64,000 nt of DNA, taken from an uncultured Flavobacteriales bacterium (lineage in GTDB: Bacteria; Bacteroidota; Bacteroidia; Flavobacteriales_G; Salibacteraceae). The translations under genes were made by a program, and so were the position numbers. Shown here in pieces: positions 16,653 to 24,804 of the stretch; the first letter of the stretch is position 1, and each line of letters opens with the position of its first letter. The DNA is taken from assembly GCA_943788145.1 (NCBI GenBank), contig CALSPD010000009.1:1-64000 (forward strand), given 5' to 3'. A model generated the notes under the pieces. It made no database searches. It saw nothing but the letters and a program-made list of their open reading frames with translations, and was not told the DNA's origin.

Positions 16653-19073
16653 ATGAAACGATTTACCCTACTGGTCCTTCTAATTTCTATCGTACCCTTG
16701 GCTTGGTCGCAAAACGTTTGGTTTGTAGATGCATCAAACACGGGATCGCAAACAGGCCAAAGTTGGTCAACGGCTATCGCTGACTTGCAACAAGCAATGG
16801 ACTCGGCCAGCAATGGTGATACCATACTTGTGGCTAAAGGCACATACTATCCTACAACAATTGCTGGGGGCGGATCGCACGAGCGCGACAAGGCCTTCAT
16901 ACTCAAAACCCATGCTGGAATTTATGGAGGTTTTGCTGGAACGGAATCTGGACTATCGGAGCGCAGCAATGATTCCACCGCGCTGCATATTACCAATCGC
17001 ACCATTTTGAGCGGAAACATTGGCAATCCAAACGATGCAACGGACAACGCCTACCACGTTGTGGTTTCGATCATAGGAAATTACGCAAGTATCGTTGATG
17101 GATTTGAAATTTCAGGCGGTTATGCTGACAGCGCATCAACGAAGTTGATCAACGGACAAACGGTTTATAGAAACGTTGGAGGTGGAATCAACACGAGGAG
17201 TTCTAATACAACATTTTCGAACTGTATCATTAAGGACAATGTTGCCAAACGAGGCGGTGGCGGCATTAATAATACAGGAGGCGGTCCCTTTTTCGAATGG
17301 TGCACCATCACCATTAATATGGTTTTGGGAACCTACAATCAAAACCCAAATGGAGGAGGTGCAGGTATGCGCAACGACAACTGCGATGTAAGTATTACAA
17401 ATTCACGGTTCATCGCCAATGAATCCTACACAAACCAAGGCGGAGGCGCCATGCGCAATGAAAATGGATCTGACGCAATACTGACCAATGTAGTCATCAA
17501 AGACAATTATTGCGAAGACGGAGATGGTGGTGGTGGCATGTACAATTATTACAACAGCTCACCTACCCTAACAAACGTATCCTTCATTTCAAACAGTACC
17601 GAAAATCAGGGGGGAGCGATGTATAACCATCAAAGCACTCCTTCGGCAACAAACTGCCTGTTCTTGGACAATTTCGCTACTGGGGGAGCCGGTGCAATTG
17701 AAAGCGATGACAACAGCACGTTGGTGCTCACCGAATGCCAATTCATAGGAAACGCAACTGAAGGAGATGGTGGAGCATTGCAAAACTGGAAGAGCAGCCC
17801 TATCATTTCCAACTGCCTTTTTGAAGGAAATCATGCCGATGGCGATGGTGGAGCCATTTACAATTACACCGAATGTGATCCTTGGATTTCAAACACCAGC
17901 ATTCGGGAAAACAGCTGCGATGGAAATGGCGGTGGCGTTTACAACAGAAGGGATTGCAACCCTATCTTAACCCAAGTATTGATTTTTGACAATTACGCTG
18001 GCAATAATGGTGGCGGCATTTATACAATCACCAGTAATAGTGCGCCATGTAGCCCAATCGCGACAAATGTCACCATTACTCGAAATGAAGCTGGAAACAG
18101 CGGTGGTGGCGCCTTCGATGATGGAATGGGAAGTTCGCGATTAAAAAACTCCATCATTTTTGGCAACACAGCATCGAGCAACGATGAAGTGGATGCACCT
18201 GCGGCTTCGGCAGCAACCAATGTGGTTTACAGCATCATCGGTACGGACTATTACACTTTCGGCACCAATCCTCCAACAGCATTCACCAACGCTGTGTTTT
18301 TTGATCCAATCAACGATGACTTTCATTTGGCCAGCACCAGCCCGGGTTTGAACGTTGGCGATAGCAGCTATTACGCCAGTTCGGCAACTCCAGACATCAG
18401 TTTTATTACAGAAGACCTAGACGGCAATCCGCGGGTTATGGGAACGAACATCGACTTAGGTGTGTATGAAGTTTGCACCGACACCATCACGCCTGAAGTG
18501 TCTATTTCCGTAGCTCCAGGCGATTCAGTTCTAGACAGCACAGTTGTCACGTTTACATCGTCTGCGAACGTCACTGCCATTACACAGTATCAATGGTATA
18601 ATAACAACAATGCCATTGTCGGAGAAACGGCTGCCACTTACATTGCTATGGCAGGAGTTGATTTTGTGGACGGTGATTCTATTTCGCTCCTCATTGAATC
18701 GCATGAGCAATGTGCCATTGAAAACACGACTAGCGAAAGCAATATGATTGGGATGACCGTAACTACACCTGTGGATACAACGGATACAACTAACAACGAC
18801 ACCGTCACGGGGATTTGGAAAAACAAGGCAATCCCAACTTTTAGAGTTTATCCGAATCCAACGAATGCTGGACTGGTAACCATAGAAACGGATGGAAAAG
18901 AGGCCTTTAATGTTTCCATTTACGACCTGACCGGTCGAATGCTTCTCTCCGAAACCCTCTCTAGCTCAAATCAATCTTTGGATATTTCACATTTACAGCC
19001 GAGTACGTATGTTGTCTCTATTAAGCAAAAGGACGGTATATCGACTTCCAAGCGGTTCGTGATTACTCCCTAA
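16653..19073 (+). CDS. Secreted parallel beta-helix protein with T9SS type-A sorting domain
   Basis: 806 aa. A signal peptide (residues 1-19, ending LAWSQ) is followed by a right-handed parallel beta-helix of the choice-of-anchor-Q/polymorphic-repeat kind (about 20-600), with many Gly-Gly-Gly and N-rich turns such as KRGGGGINNTGGGPFFE and NGGGIYTITSNSAPC. An Ig-like module follows (about 610-710), then a type-A T9SS sorting domain: FRVYPNPTNAG, YDLTGRMLLSE and STYVVSIKQKDG. The sorting domain is normally removed and the protein attached to A-LPS. Helices of this class bind or cut polysaccharides, but I see no lyase active site. It begins 58 bases after the PorE-like gene, so co-transcription is possible. 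Confidence 0.88.
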   Translation: MKRFTLLVLLISIVPLAWSQNVWFVDASNTGSQTGQSWSTAIADLQQAMDSASNGDTILVAKGTYYPTTIAGGGSHERDKAFILKTHAGIYGGFAGTESGLSERSNDSTALHITNRTILSGNIGNPNDATDNAYHVVVSIIGNYASIVDGFEISGGYADSASTKLINGQTVYRNVGGGINTRSSNTTFSNCIIKDNVAKRGGGGINNTGGGPFFEWCTITINMVLGTYNQNPNGGGAGMRNDNCDVSITNSRFIANESYTNQGGGAMRNENGSDAILTNVVIKDNYCEDGDGGGGMYNYYNSSPTLTNVSFISNSTENQGGAMYNHQSTPSATNCLFLDNFATGGAGAIESDDNSTLVLTECQFIGNATEGDGGALQNWKSSPIISNCLFEGNHADGDGGAIYNYTECDPWISNTSIRENSCDGNGGGVYNRRDCNPILTQVLIFDNYAGNNGGGIYTITSNSAPCSPIATNVTITRNEAGNSGGGAFDDGMGSSRLKNSIIFGNTASSNDEVDAPAASAATNVVYSIIGTDYYTFGTNPPTAFTNAVFFDPINDDFHLASTSPGLNVGDSSYYASSATPDISFITEDLDGNPRVMGTNIDLGVYEVCTDTITPEVSISVAPGDSVLDSTVVTFTSSANVTAITQYQWYNNNNAIVGETAATYIAMAGVDFVDGDSISLLIESHEQCAIENTTSESNMIGMTVTTPVDTTDTTNNDTVTGIWKNKAIPTFRVYPNPTNAGLVTIETDGKEAFNVSIYDLTGRMLLSETLSSSNQSLDISHLQPSTYVVSIKQKDGISTSKRFVITP

Positions 19074-19078
19074 CTTTG
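19071..19078 (+). promoter_or_regulatory. -7 element TAACTTTG overlapping the upstream stop codon
   Basis: TAACTTTG fits TAnnTTTG and starts with the TAA stop of the beta-helix gene. The ATG of the 48-aa ORF is seven bases downstream, which supports 19086 as a real start and this two-gene pair as its own transcript. Confidence 0.45.
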
Positions 19079-19085
19079 AAGTGCG

Positions 19086-19232
19086 ATGAACGAGGAGCAG
19101 CAGGAACAACAACTTGAGGAAAACATCTACGAACAGCGCTTTCGCATGCTGATGAAACTGATTCGAATTGATCGGATGTTGAAAGGCGCAAAAATTACCC
19201 ACAAGAAAATTCCCGATCATGGACCTTCTTGA
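19086..19232 (+). CDS. 48-aa helical protein overlapping a nucleotidyltransferase gene
   Basis: A short ORF starting MNEEQQEQQLEENIYEQRF and continuing with MLMKLIRIDRMLKGAKITHK, ending at TGA 19230-19232. It is highly charged and probably a single long helix. Its last 14 bases overlap the start of the nucleotidyltransferase gene at 19219 in another frame, and a good -7 element lies just upstream. This small-gene-plus-nucleotidyltransferase arrangement recalls toxin/antitoxin or HEPN/MNT-like pairs, but the protein is too short and too plain to assign a family. Confidence 0.6.
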   Translation: MNEEQQEQQLEENIYEQRFRMLMKLIRIDRMLKGAKITHKKIPDHGPS

Positions 19233-19695
19233 TGATGAAATGCTTCGACTTTGGAAATCGTTAGATCAGCACAACGTTCGATACATCATGGTTGGCGGGT
19301 TTGCAACCAACCTACACGGCTTCTCACGAACAACAGCCGATTTAGATTTGTGGATCGATGACACAGAAGAAAATCGACAAAAATTAATCGCAGCATTGTC
19401 TGAAATGGGGTTATCAAACCTTGAGTCGTTGATTGACACGCAATTGATTCCAGGATGGACAACCTTGAAACTAGCCTCTTCCTTCGAGCTGGATATCATG
19501 ACTTCATTAAAAGGGTTTGAATCGGGGGACTTTTCCGACTGTTTCGAAGTAGCTGCTACAGCGGAGATTCAAGATATCATCGTGCGGTTTTTACACCTAA
19601 ACCATTTGATCAAAAGCAAGGAAGCTTCAGGGCGACCTAAAGACCAAATTGACCTGCTTGAATTAAAAAAGATTAGAGAACAGGTTAACCAATAG
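19219..19695 (+). CDS. AbiEii/DUF6036-like nucleotidyltransferase-fold protein
   Basis: 158 aa. The polymerase-beta-type nucleotidyltransferase signature is clear near the N-terminus: VGGFATNLHG followed by TADLDLW, that is GG-x(n)-DxD with two metal-binding aspartates, and a later SSFELDIM offers the third acidic residue. The family includes AbiEii-type toxins, MenA and antitoxin MNTs, which transfer nucleotides to tRNA or proteins; several DUF6036 members have no known role. It overlaps the 48-aa ORF by 14 bases, so coupled translation is likely. Its 3' end overlaps the convergent fbp gene by 11 bases. Confidence 0.8.
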   Translation: MDLLDDEMLRLWKSLDQHNVRYIMVGGFATNLHGFSRTTADLDLWIDDTEENRQKLIAALSEMGLSNLESLIDTQLIPGWTTLKLASSFELDIMTSLKGFESGDFSDCFEVAATAEIQDIIVRFLHLNHLIKSKEASGRPKDQIDLLELKKIREQVNQ

Positions 19696-20647
19696 CTTCA
19701 TCCATCATAACCGGACTGCCCACATAAAAAGGACAACGTTGATGGAGTTCTGTTGGTTCAATTTCTAAAATGTTTTGCCTTCCATCCGATCCTTTTCCTC
19801 CTGCATTGACAGCCAAGAAGGCCATAGGATTGCATTCATACAGCAAGCGAAGCTTACCTTTTGGTGAATCTTTTGTAGCCGGATACACATAAATTCCTCC
19901 TTTGATGAGGTTGCGATGAAAGTCTGCCACCAACGAACCGATGTATCTCCCGGTATACATACGCTTTCCATCGGCCTTGCGCTTGTCTTTGCAGTGTTGC
20001 GCATAGCGCTTGAGGTTTTCGTCAAAGTCATCGAGGTTTACTTCGTTGATGGAATATACTTTACCATCAGCTGGAAACTGAATGGATTCCTTGATCAAAT
20101 GATAGTCCTTCGATTTAGGATCGAGGGTGTAGATATGCGTTCCTTTCCCGATGGAACAGACGATCTGAGTGGACACGCTGTAGTTCACATAACCTGCGGC
20201 CACCTGATGCTTTCCCGCCTGAAGAAAATCGGCATCATTCAAAGGTGAACCCACTGGAGAAATTCGCTTATAGATGGCGAAAATGGTTCCGATTGCCACG
20301 TTCACATCGATGTTTGACGAGCCGTCCAAAGGATCGATCATGATGACATATTCGCCTTCTAACGAAGCGTCAAATTGCAGCGCATTGTCTTGCTCTTCGC
20401 TGGCCATACCAGCCACTGCGCCACTTGCTCGAAACTCTTTTATGAAACATTCATCGGCATAAACGTCCAATTTTTGCTGCTCTTCGCCTTGAATGTTTTC
20501 CGATCCTTTGGCGCCATAAATATCAGCTCCAAGTCCAGCGCGGCACACCTCGCTCTGCACCACTTTAGACGCTTGTTCAATGGCCTCAAAAATCTTTATT
20601 AATCCTGCCTCGGCATTGGCAGCTCGCAAATGTTCCTTTAATTCCAT
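19685..20647 (-). CDS. fbp: Fructose-1,6-bisphosphatase class 1
   Basis: 320 aa, typical size. It hydrolyses fructose 1,6-bisphosphate to fructose 6-phosphate, the committed step of gluconeogenesis, in the cytoplasm. The metal/phosphate motif DPLDGSSN is at residues 105-112, an acidic site SEEQDN is upstream, and the substrate loop RYIGSLVADFHRNLIKGGIY is intact. The C-terminus has GGKGSDGRQNILEIEP, a class 1 feature. It lies four bases downstream of the gene for a secreted protein on the same strand, so both may share a promoter. Confidence 0.97.
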   Translation of the reverse strand: MELKEHLRAANAEAGLIKIFEAIEQASKVVQSEVCRAGLGADIYGAKGSENIQGEEQQKLDVYADECFIKEFRASGAVAGMASEEQDNALQFDASLEGEYVIMIDPLDGSSNIDVNVAIGTIFAIYKRISPVGSPLNDADFLQAGKHQVAAGYVNYSVSTQIVCSIGKGTHIYTLDPKSKDYHLIKESIQFPADGKVYSINEVNLDDFDENLKRYAQHCKDKRKADGKRMYTGRYIGSLVADFHRNLIKGGIYVYPATKDSPKGKLRLLYECNPMAFLAVNAGGKGSDGRQNILEIEPTELHQRCPFYVGSPVMMDEAIG

Positions 20648-20651
20648 CCAG

Positions 20652-21587
20652 TTATTTGAATTTGGACAAAGGTGGTAATTTGATTCCCTTTTTGCCCTTT
20701 GCCATTTCTACTTCGGTTTCGGTCAAGGGTGTTAGACCCGCTTGCAAAAAGCGATAGCTGTCCAGGGAGAAAATGACCTCTTGCCCAGCAGGCAGGATGT
20801 CTTCGACAATAATGGTTGGCAAATCGTTTTTCAACGAGCTGAAATAGCGCTTTTTAATCAGCGAAAACAGTTCGTTTCCTTCTGCGTCATACACCGAATA
20901 ATGCACTTTGATTACGCGATCGTATTTTTCCAATTCAAGCTGGGTTTGGCTCGAAGCAGCATTCAACAGATTAAGCTCATTGACAAAAAGGAAAAAATCG
21001 GCCTTGTATTTTGGCGCCAACGAGTCGAAGACGAGTGGATTAATTACCCGAGCTTTTGTAATCAATTCCCGATAATCACTAACACTTACGATCTGACCAT
21101 TTTCGAGCCGTGTCCCCGGTTCAGGCTCTTTTTCCACGTTGGTCTGTAGCTTGACCCAATACTTATACAAATGCTTTTTAAACCCTTTAGGTTCTTGCAC
21201 AATTGGCGGCTCATAGGGCACGACAGATGTCGCCACCATTTTATAGATAAACTCTAAGTCTTCATTGATCACAGGATCATCAGCATGCATGCTGACAAAT
21301 TCATTGTGCTCTTTTGCTCCAATCAAAATGGCGTTGTCCAATCCTTTTCTAAAAAAGCCTCTTGTGTGCTGGAAAGTGTAGTTTGTCCCTTCGGCAATGT
21401 AGCGATCGATTTCACTCAAATAGCGCTTTGGATGAAAGGGAACAACCATTATCATGGGTCGCTCCAACATGGCTATGCTGTCGCGGTAAAACCCCAAATA
21501 AAGGGAGTCGTTTGTGGGCCCGTAAGGCGATTGGGCAAAGACCATCACACTCAACAAAAATGCTGCACCCGAAAGGATAAATTTCAT
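20652..21587 (-). CDS. Secreted protein of unknown function
   Basis: 311 aa with a clear signal peptide (MKFILSGAAFLLSVMVFAQ). The mature protein contains RPMIMVVPFHPKRYLSEIDR near its N-terminus and ends in a basic segment (AKGKKGIKLPPLSKFK). The core looks alpha/beta, without transmembrane segments or a lipobox, so it is probably periplasmic. I recognise no family. The gene is directly upstream of fbp. A TAGCTTTA-like -7 element is present just before the ATG. Confidence 0.7.
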   Translation of the reverse strand: MKFILSGAAFLLSVMVFAQSPYGPTNDSLYLGFYRDSIAMLERPMIMVVPFHPKRYLSEIDRYIAEGTNYTFQHTRGFFRKGLDNAILIGAKEHNEFVSMHADDPVINEDLEFIYKMVATSVVPYEPPIVQEPKGFKKHLYKYWVKLQTNVEKEPEPGTRLENGQIVSVSDYRELITKARVINPLVFDSLAPKYKADFFLFVNELNLLNAASSQTQLELEKYDRVIKVHYSVYDAEGNELFSLIKKRYFSSLKNDLPTIIVEDILPAGQEVIFSLDSYRFLQAGLTPLTETEVEMAKGKKGIKLPPLSKFK

Positions 21588-21687
21588 GGCATAAAGCTAG
21601 AGAGACCCTGACGCCACTATGATGCGCTTGAGCAATCTTTTAGAACACCGATTTGTGAAAACCGAAGACCCAAATGATGTTTATCAG

Positions 21688-21722
21688 TTTTAGGGGTTAA
21701 CCGAGCACCCTTATTACATTTG
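21688..21722 (+). promoter_or_regulatory. Promoter of hmgA, TTTT-N23-TACATTTG
   Basis: The -7 element TACATTTG is at 21715-21722 and a weak -33 TTTT at 21688-21691. The spacer is slightly longer than usual. The ATG at 21744 lies 21 bases downstream. Confidence 0.45.
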
Positions 21723-21743
21723 CTTACATTCAAAATACAGCCC

Positions 21744-22901
21744 ATGCCCTTCTATCATAAACTCGGGAAAATTCCGCCAAAGCGCCACACTCAATTCAGA
21801 CAAGAAAACGGATCGCTTTATCAGGAACAACTTTTTGGAACCATTGGTTTTGACGGTATGTCAAGCAATTTATACCACGTGCACGCCCCAACCCGCGTGG
21901 CTAACATCGGTGAACCCATAAGCATGAAAGCAGAAATTGCGGTGGACAACAACATGACTTCACGCATGCTTAAAGGATGGGAAATTGCTCCAAAAGACGA
22001 CTACCTTGAAAGCCGCGTTCCGGTGCTGGTCAACAACGATGTCCAAATCATTTTAGCCGCTCCGCGAAAATCGTTGACCAGCTATTTCTATAAAAACACC
22101 GATAGCGATGAGCTCATTTTCATCCATAAAGGCACAGGAAAGCTTCGGACACATTTGGGAAACATTCCATTTAAGTATGGCGACTATTTGTTGATCCCAA
22201 GAGGTATCATTTATCAAATGGAATTTGACACCGAAGACAATCGCTTGTTCATTACCGAATCGCGTCAGCCCATTTATACCCCCAAAAAATACCGCAATTG
22301 GTTTGGTCAGTTGTTAGAACATTCGCCCTTTTGCGAACGAGATTTGCGCGCTCCAAGCGAATTGGAAACACATGACGAAAAGGGCGAATTCCTAATAAAG
22401 ATTAAAAAGCAAGATGCGCTGCATGCGCTTACTTACGATAGGCATCCATTTGATGTAGTAGGTTGGGATGGATTCAATTTCCCATATGCCTTCAGCATTC
22501 ACGATTTTGAGCCAATTACGGGTCGAGTGCATCAGCCGCCCCCCGTTCATCAAACTTTTGAAACGTCAACTTTTGTGGTTTGCAGTTTTGTGCCACGACT
22601 GTATGACTACCATCCTCAGGCTATTCCAGCGCCATATAACCACAGCAACATTGATTCAGACGAAGTGCTCTACTATGTGGATGGTGACTTTATGAGTCGA
22701 AACCATGTTGAAAAGGGTTACATATCTCTACATCCCGCAGGCATTCCACACGGCCCACACCCGGGCGCTATGGAGCGCAGCATCGGTCAAACCAAAACAG
22801 AGGAATTAGCCGTGATGGTTGATACTTTTGCTCCTTTGAAAATCACTAAACAAGCCTTGGGAATTGACGATTCTACGTATTGGAAGAGTTGGATAGACTA
22901 G
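21744..22901 (+). CDS. hmgA: Homogentisate 1,2-dioxygenase
   Basis: 385 aa cupin-fold enzyme that opens the ring of homogentisate to maleylacetoacetate in tyrosine breakdown. Visible family features are GTIGFDGMSSNLYHVHAPTR near the N-terminus, FIHKGTG and YLLIPRGI in the first cupin, and the iron/active-site region PPPVHQTFE, YNHSNIDSDEVLYYVDGDF and HPAGIPHGPHPG. I chose ATG 21744 (MPFYHKLGKIPPKRH) over an in-frame TTG at 21720, which lies in the promoter. HppD, the preceding enzyme of the pathway, is encoded 440 bases downstream. Confidence 0.95.
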   Translation: MPFYHKLGKIPPKRHTQFRQENGSLYQEQLFGTIGFDGMSSNLYHVHAPTRVANIGEPISMKAEIAVDNNMTSRMLKGWEIAPKDDYLESRVPVLVNNDVQIILAAPRKSLTSYFYKNTDSDELIFIHKGTGKLRTHLGNIPFKYGDYLLIPRGIIYQMEFDTEDNRLFITESRQPIYTPKKYRNWFGQLLEHSPFCERDLRAPSELETHDEKGEFLIKIKKQDALHALTYDRHPFDVVGWDGFNFPYAFSIHDFEPITGRVHQPPPVHQTFETSTFVVCSFVPRLYDYHPQAIPAPYNHSNIDSDEVLYYVDGDFMSRNHVEKGYISLHPAGIPHGPHPGAMERSIGQTKTEELAVMVDTFAPLKITKQALGIDDSTYWKSWID

Positions 22902-22928
22902 GTGATATGAGGATAAGAGGATAAGAGG

Positions 22929-23302
22929 ATGGAAAACATGAATGATCGGTATAAGGACAATTTAATCTTGAATTTGACAGTAGAGTTTTCTGTGTCTCTT
23001 ATCGAGTTTGTTGAACACCTTGAATGGTAAAAAAAATTCTTGTTATCGAGACAATTATTACGGTCAGGAACGAGTATTGGAGCAAATTCTGCTGAAGCAC
23101 AAACGCTGAAAGCACGCGCCACTTTATAAGCAAATTCAAAATCGCATTGCGTGAAGCAGATGAAACACATTATTGGTTAACGCTTTGTCAAAAATCAAAA
23201 TCATATCCCGATCCACCCTCAGAATTATTCGTTCAACTCACATCAATCATTAAGGTAATTAACAAAATAATATCAACCGCGGTAAACAAGAATGTGACAT
23301 AA
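22929..23302 (+). pseudogene. Four-helix-bundle (S23/IVP-type) protein pseudogene
   Basis: An ATG at 22929 opens a recognisable member of the 23S rRNA intervening-sequence/bAvd-like four-helix-bundle family: LLSRQLLRSGTSIGANSAEA, then in another frame FISKFKIALREADETHYWL. It is broken twice. TAA at 23028-23030 interrupts EHLEW-stop-KKFLLS, and a frameshift near 23101-23110 separates NSAEAQ from AESTRHF. Three copies of an 8-base GAGGATAA/G-like unit precede the ATG. Family members stand alone in intergenic DNA or inside rRNA genes and form pentameric helical bundles; their role outside retroelements is unclear. Confidence 0.8.
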
Positions 23303-23341
23303 TTGTCTAATTTTCGAATTATCAGATCATCAAATCAATCA

Positions 23342-24493
23342 ATGGAAACAGCTAAAAAAAGAGAAAACGTAAAATACGGTACAGATAAAATCTTCCAAGA
23401 TGCCGAAGATTTTTTACCCCTTTTAGGTACAGACTACGTTGAACTGATCGTAGGCAATGCTAAGCAGTCTGCTCACTTTTACAAAACAGCTTTTGGCTTT
23501 CAATCCATCGCATATGCAGGAATGGAAACGGGCGTTAAGGATAGAACTTCTTACGTTTTAGGTCAAGACAAAATCAGACTTGTGTTAACCACACCACTTC
23601 AAGGAGACGGTTGGATGAATGCCCACCTCAACCAACATGGAGACGGTGTGAAAGTGGTTGCACTTTGGGTAGATGACGCCACAAAATCTTGGGAAGAAAC
23701 AACAAGCCGCGGAGCCAAGTCCTTTATGGAGCCAACACGCGAAGAAGACGAAAATGGTTATATCATAAAATCTGGAATCCATACCTACGGTGAAACCGTT
23801 CACATTTTCATCGAGCGCAAAAACTACCACGGCACCTTTTTACCCGGATTTAGAAAGTGGGAATCGCATTACAATCCATCGGAAGTAGGATTGAAGTTTA
23901 TCGATCACATGGTTGGAAACGTGGATTGGGGACAAATGAATACTTGGGTAGATTTTTACGCCAAAGTGATGGGCTTTGCGCAAATCGTAACCTTTGACGA
24001 TAAGGACATTTCTACAGAATACACTGCCTTAATGAGTAAGGTGATGAGTAACGGCAACGGTCGCATCAAATTTCCGATTAACGAGCCAGCCGCTGGTCGT
24101 AAGAAATCGCAGATTGAAGAATACATCGATTATTACAAAGGCCCAGGAGTGCAACACATTGCAGTTGCTACGGACGACATTGTTGACACCGTGACGCAAA
24201 TGCGCGATCGAGGCGTTGAATTTCTTTATGTGCCTGACACTTACTACGAAACGCTTAAAGATCGTGTGGGTGAAATTGACGAGGACATTAACGTTTTAAA
24301 AGAGCACGGAATTCTGGTAGACAGAGACGATGAAGGCTATTTATTGCAGCTTTTCACCAAGCCCGTGGTTGATCGACCTACCATGTTTTTCGAAATCATT
24401 CAGCGCAAAGGCGCTTGGAGTTTTGGAAAAGGAAACTTCCAAGCCTTGTTTGAAGCCATTGAACGCGAGCAGGAGAGCAGGGGAACTTTATAA
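23342..24493 (+). CDS. hppD: 4-hydroxyphenylpyruvate dioxygenase
   Basis: 383 aa. It turns 4-hydroxyphenylpyruvate into homogentisate, the substrate of the upstream hmgA. Two vicinal-oxygen-chelate domains are present (about residues 25-155 and 180-360). The iron ligands are visible: His in FIDHMVGNVDWGQ, His in GPGVQHIAVATDDI, and Glu in FFEIIQRKG. The start METAKKRENVKYG at ATG 23342 is preferred to the TTG at 23303. A strong terminator follows at 24520. The dead four-helix-bundle gene separates it from hmgA, so hppD may have its own, unidentified promoter. Confidence 0.96.
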   Translation: METAKKRENVKYGTDKIFQDAEDFLPLLGTDYVELIVGNAKQSAHFYKTAFGFQSIAYAGMETGVKDRTSYVLGQDKIRLVLTTPLQGDGWMNAHLNQHGDGVKVVALWVDDATKSWEETTSRGAKSFMEPTREEDENGYIIKSGIHTYGETVHIFIERKNYHGTFLPGFRKWESHYNPSEVGLKFIDHMVGNVDWGQMNTWVDFYAKVMGFAQIVTFDDKDISTEYTALMSKVMSNGNGRIKFPINEPAAGRKKSQIEEYIDYYKGPGVQHIAVATDDIVDTVTQMRDRGVEFLYVPDTYYETLKDRVGEIDEDINVLKEHGILVDRDDEGYLLQLFTKPVVDRPTMFFEIIQRKGAWSFGKGNFQALFEAIEREQESRGTL

Positions 24494-24519
24494 ACTAAGT
24501 TTCTCATATCACTAAAGAG

Positions 24520-24550
24520 AAAAGCCCGACTGATGCAGTCGGGCTTTTTT
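24520..24550 (+). terminator. Rho-independent terminator of hppD
   Basis: A perfect 13-bp stem AAAAGCCCGACTG / CAGTCGGGCTTTT with a three-base ATG loop, followed by T residues. It lies 26 bases after the hppD stop. Confidence 0.92.
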
Positions 24551-24750
24551 GTGCGCGCTTTTCGCGTATTTATAATTGAAACTTCGCAGATCGAAACTAA
24601 TTGATGGTTTGACAGCCCTCGAAACTCGCGGCTCACGGCTCGATGCATCTTTGCGTGCTTTGCGCCTTCTTTGTGTCCTCTGTAGTTAAAAAAGCCTAGC
24701 CCTAATTCGCTAATCACCAAATCCCTCGCAGCTCATCCATGATCATCAAC

Positions 24751-24782
24751 AAAAAAGGCCGTCCTTTCAGACAGCCTCTTTC
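24751..24782 (-). terminator. Rho-independent terminator of the Omp28-like gene
   Basis: On the minus strand AGGCTGTC-TGAAAG-GACGGCCT forms an 8-bp stem with one G-U pair, followed by TTTTTT. It lies 22 bases after the stop of the leftward gene. Confidence 0.85.
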
Positions 24783-24804
24783 TATTTCTAATCTTTATAT
24801 CTAC

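Larger units (their letters stand above)
24494..24804. other. Intergenic region with two terminators and degenerate CGCAAAG-type repeats
   Basis: No gene seen. It holds the hppD terminator (24520-24550), the terminator of the leftward Omp28-like gene (24751-24782) and, on the minus strand at about 24634-24690, a run of near-repeats built on CACAAAG, CGCAAAG and CACGCAAAG words. Such short low-complexity repeats are often seen between bacterial genes, sometimes beside four-helix-bundle genes. Confidence 0.55.

Noticed and set aside
17250-18120. CRISPR-like spacing of GGTGG-rich words
   Set aside because: These are codons for the Gly-rich turns of beta-helix coils; units vary in length and sequence and there are no constant repeats or cas genes.
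22898-23170. 90-aa minus-strand ORF between hmgA and hppD
   Set aside because: It is the antisense shadow of the four-helix-bundle pseudogene, whose family motifs are on the plus strand.
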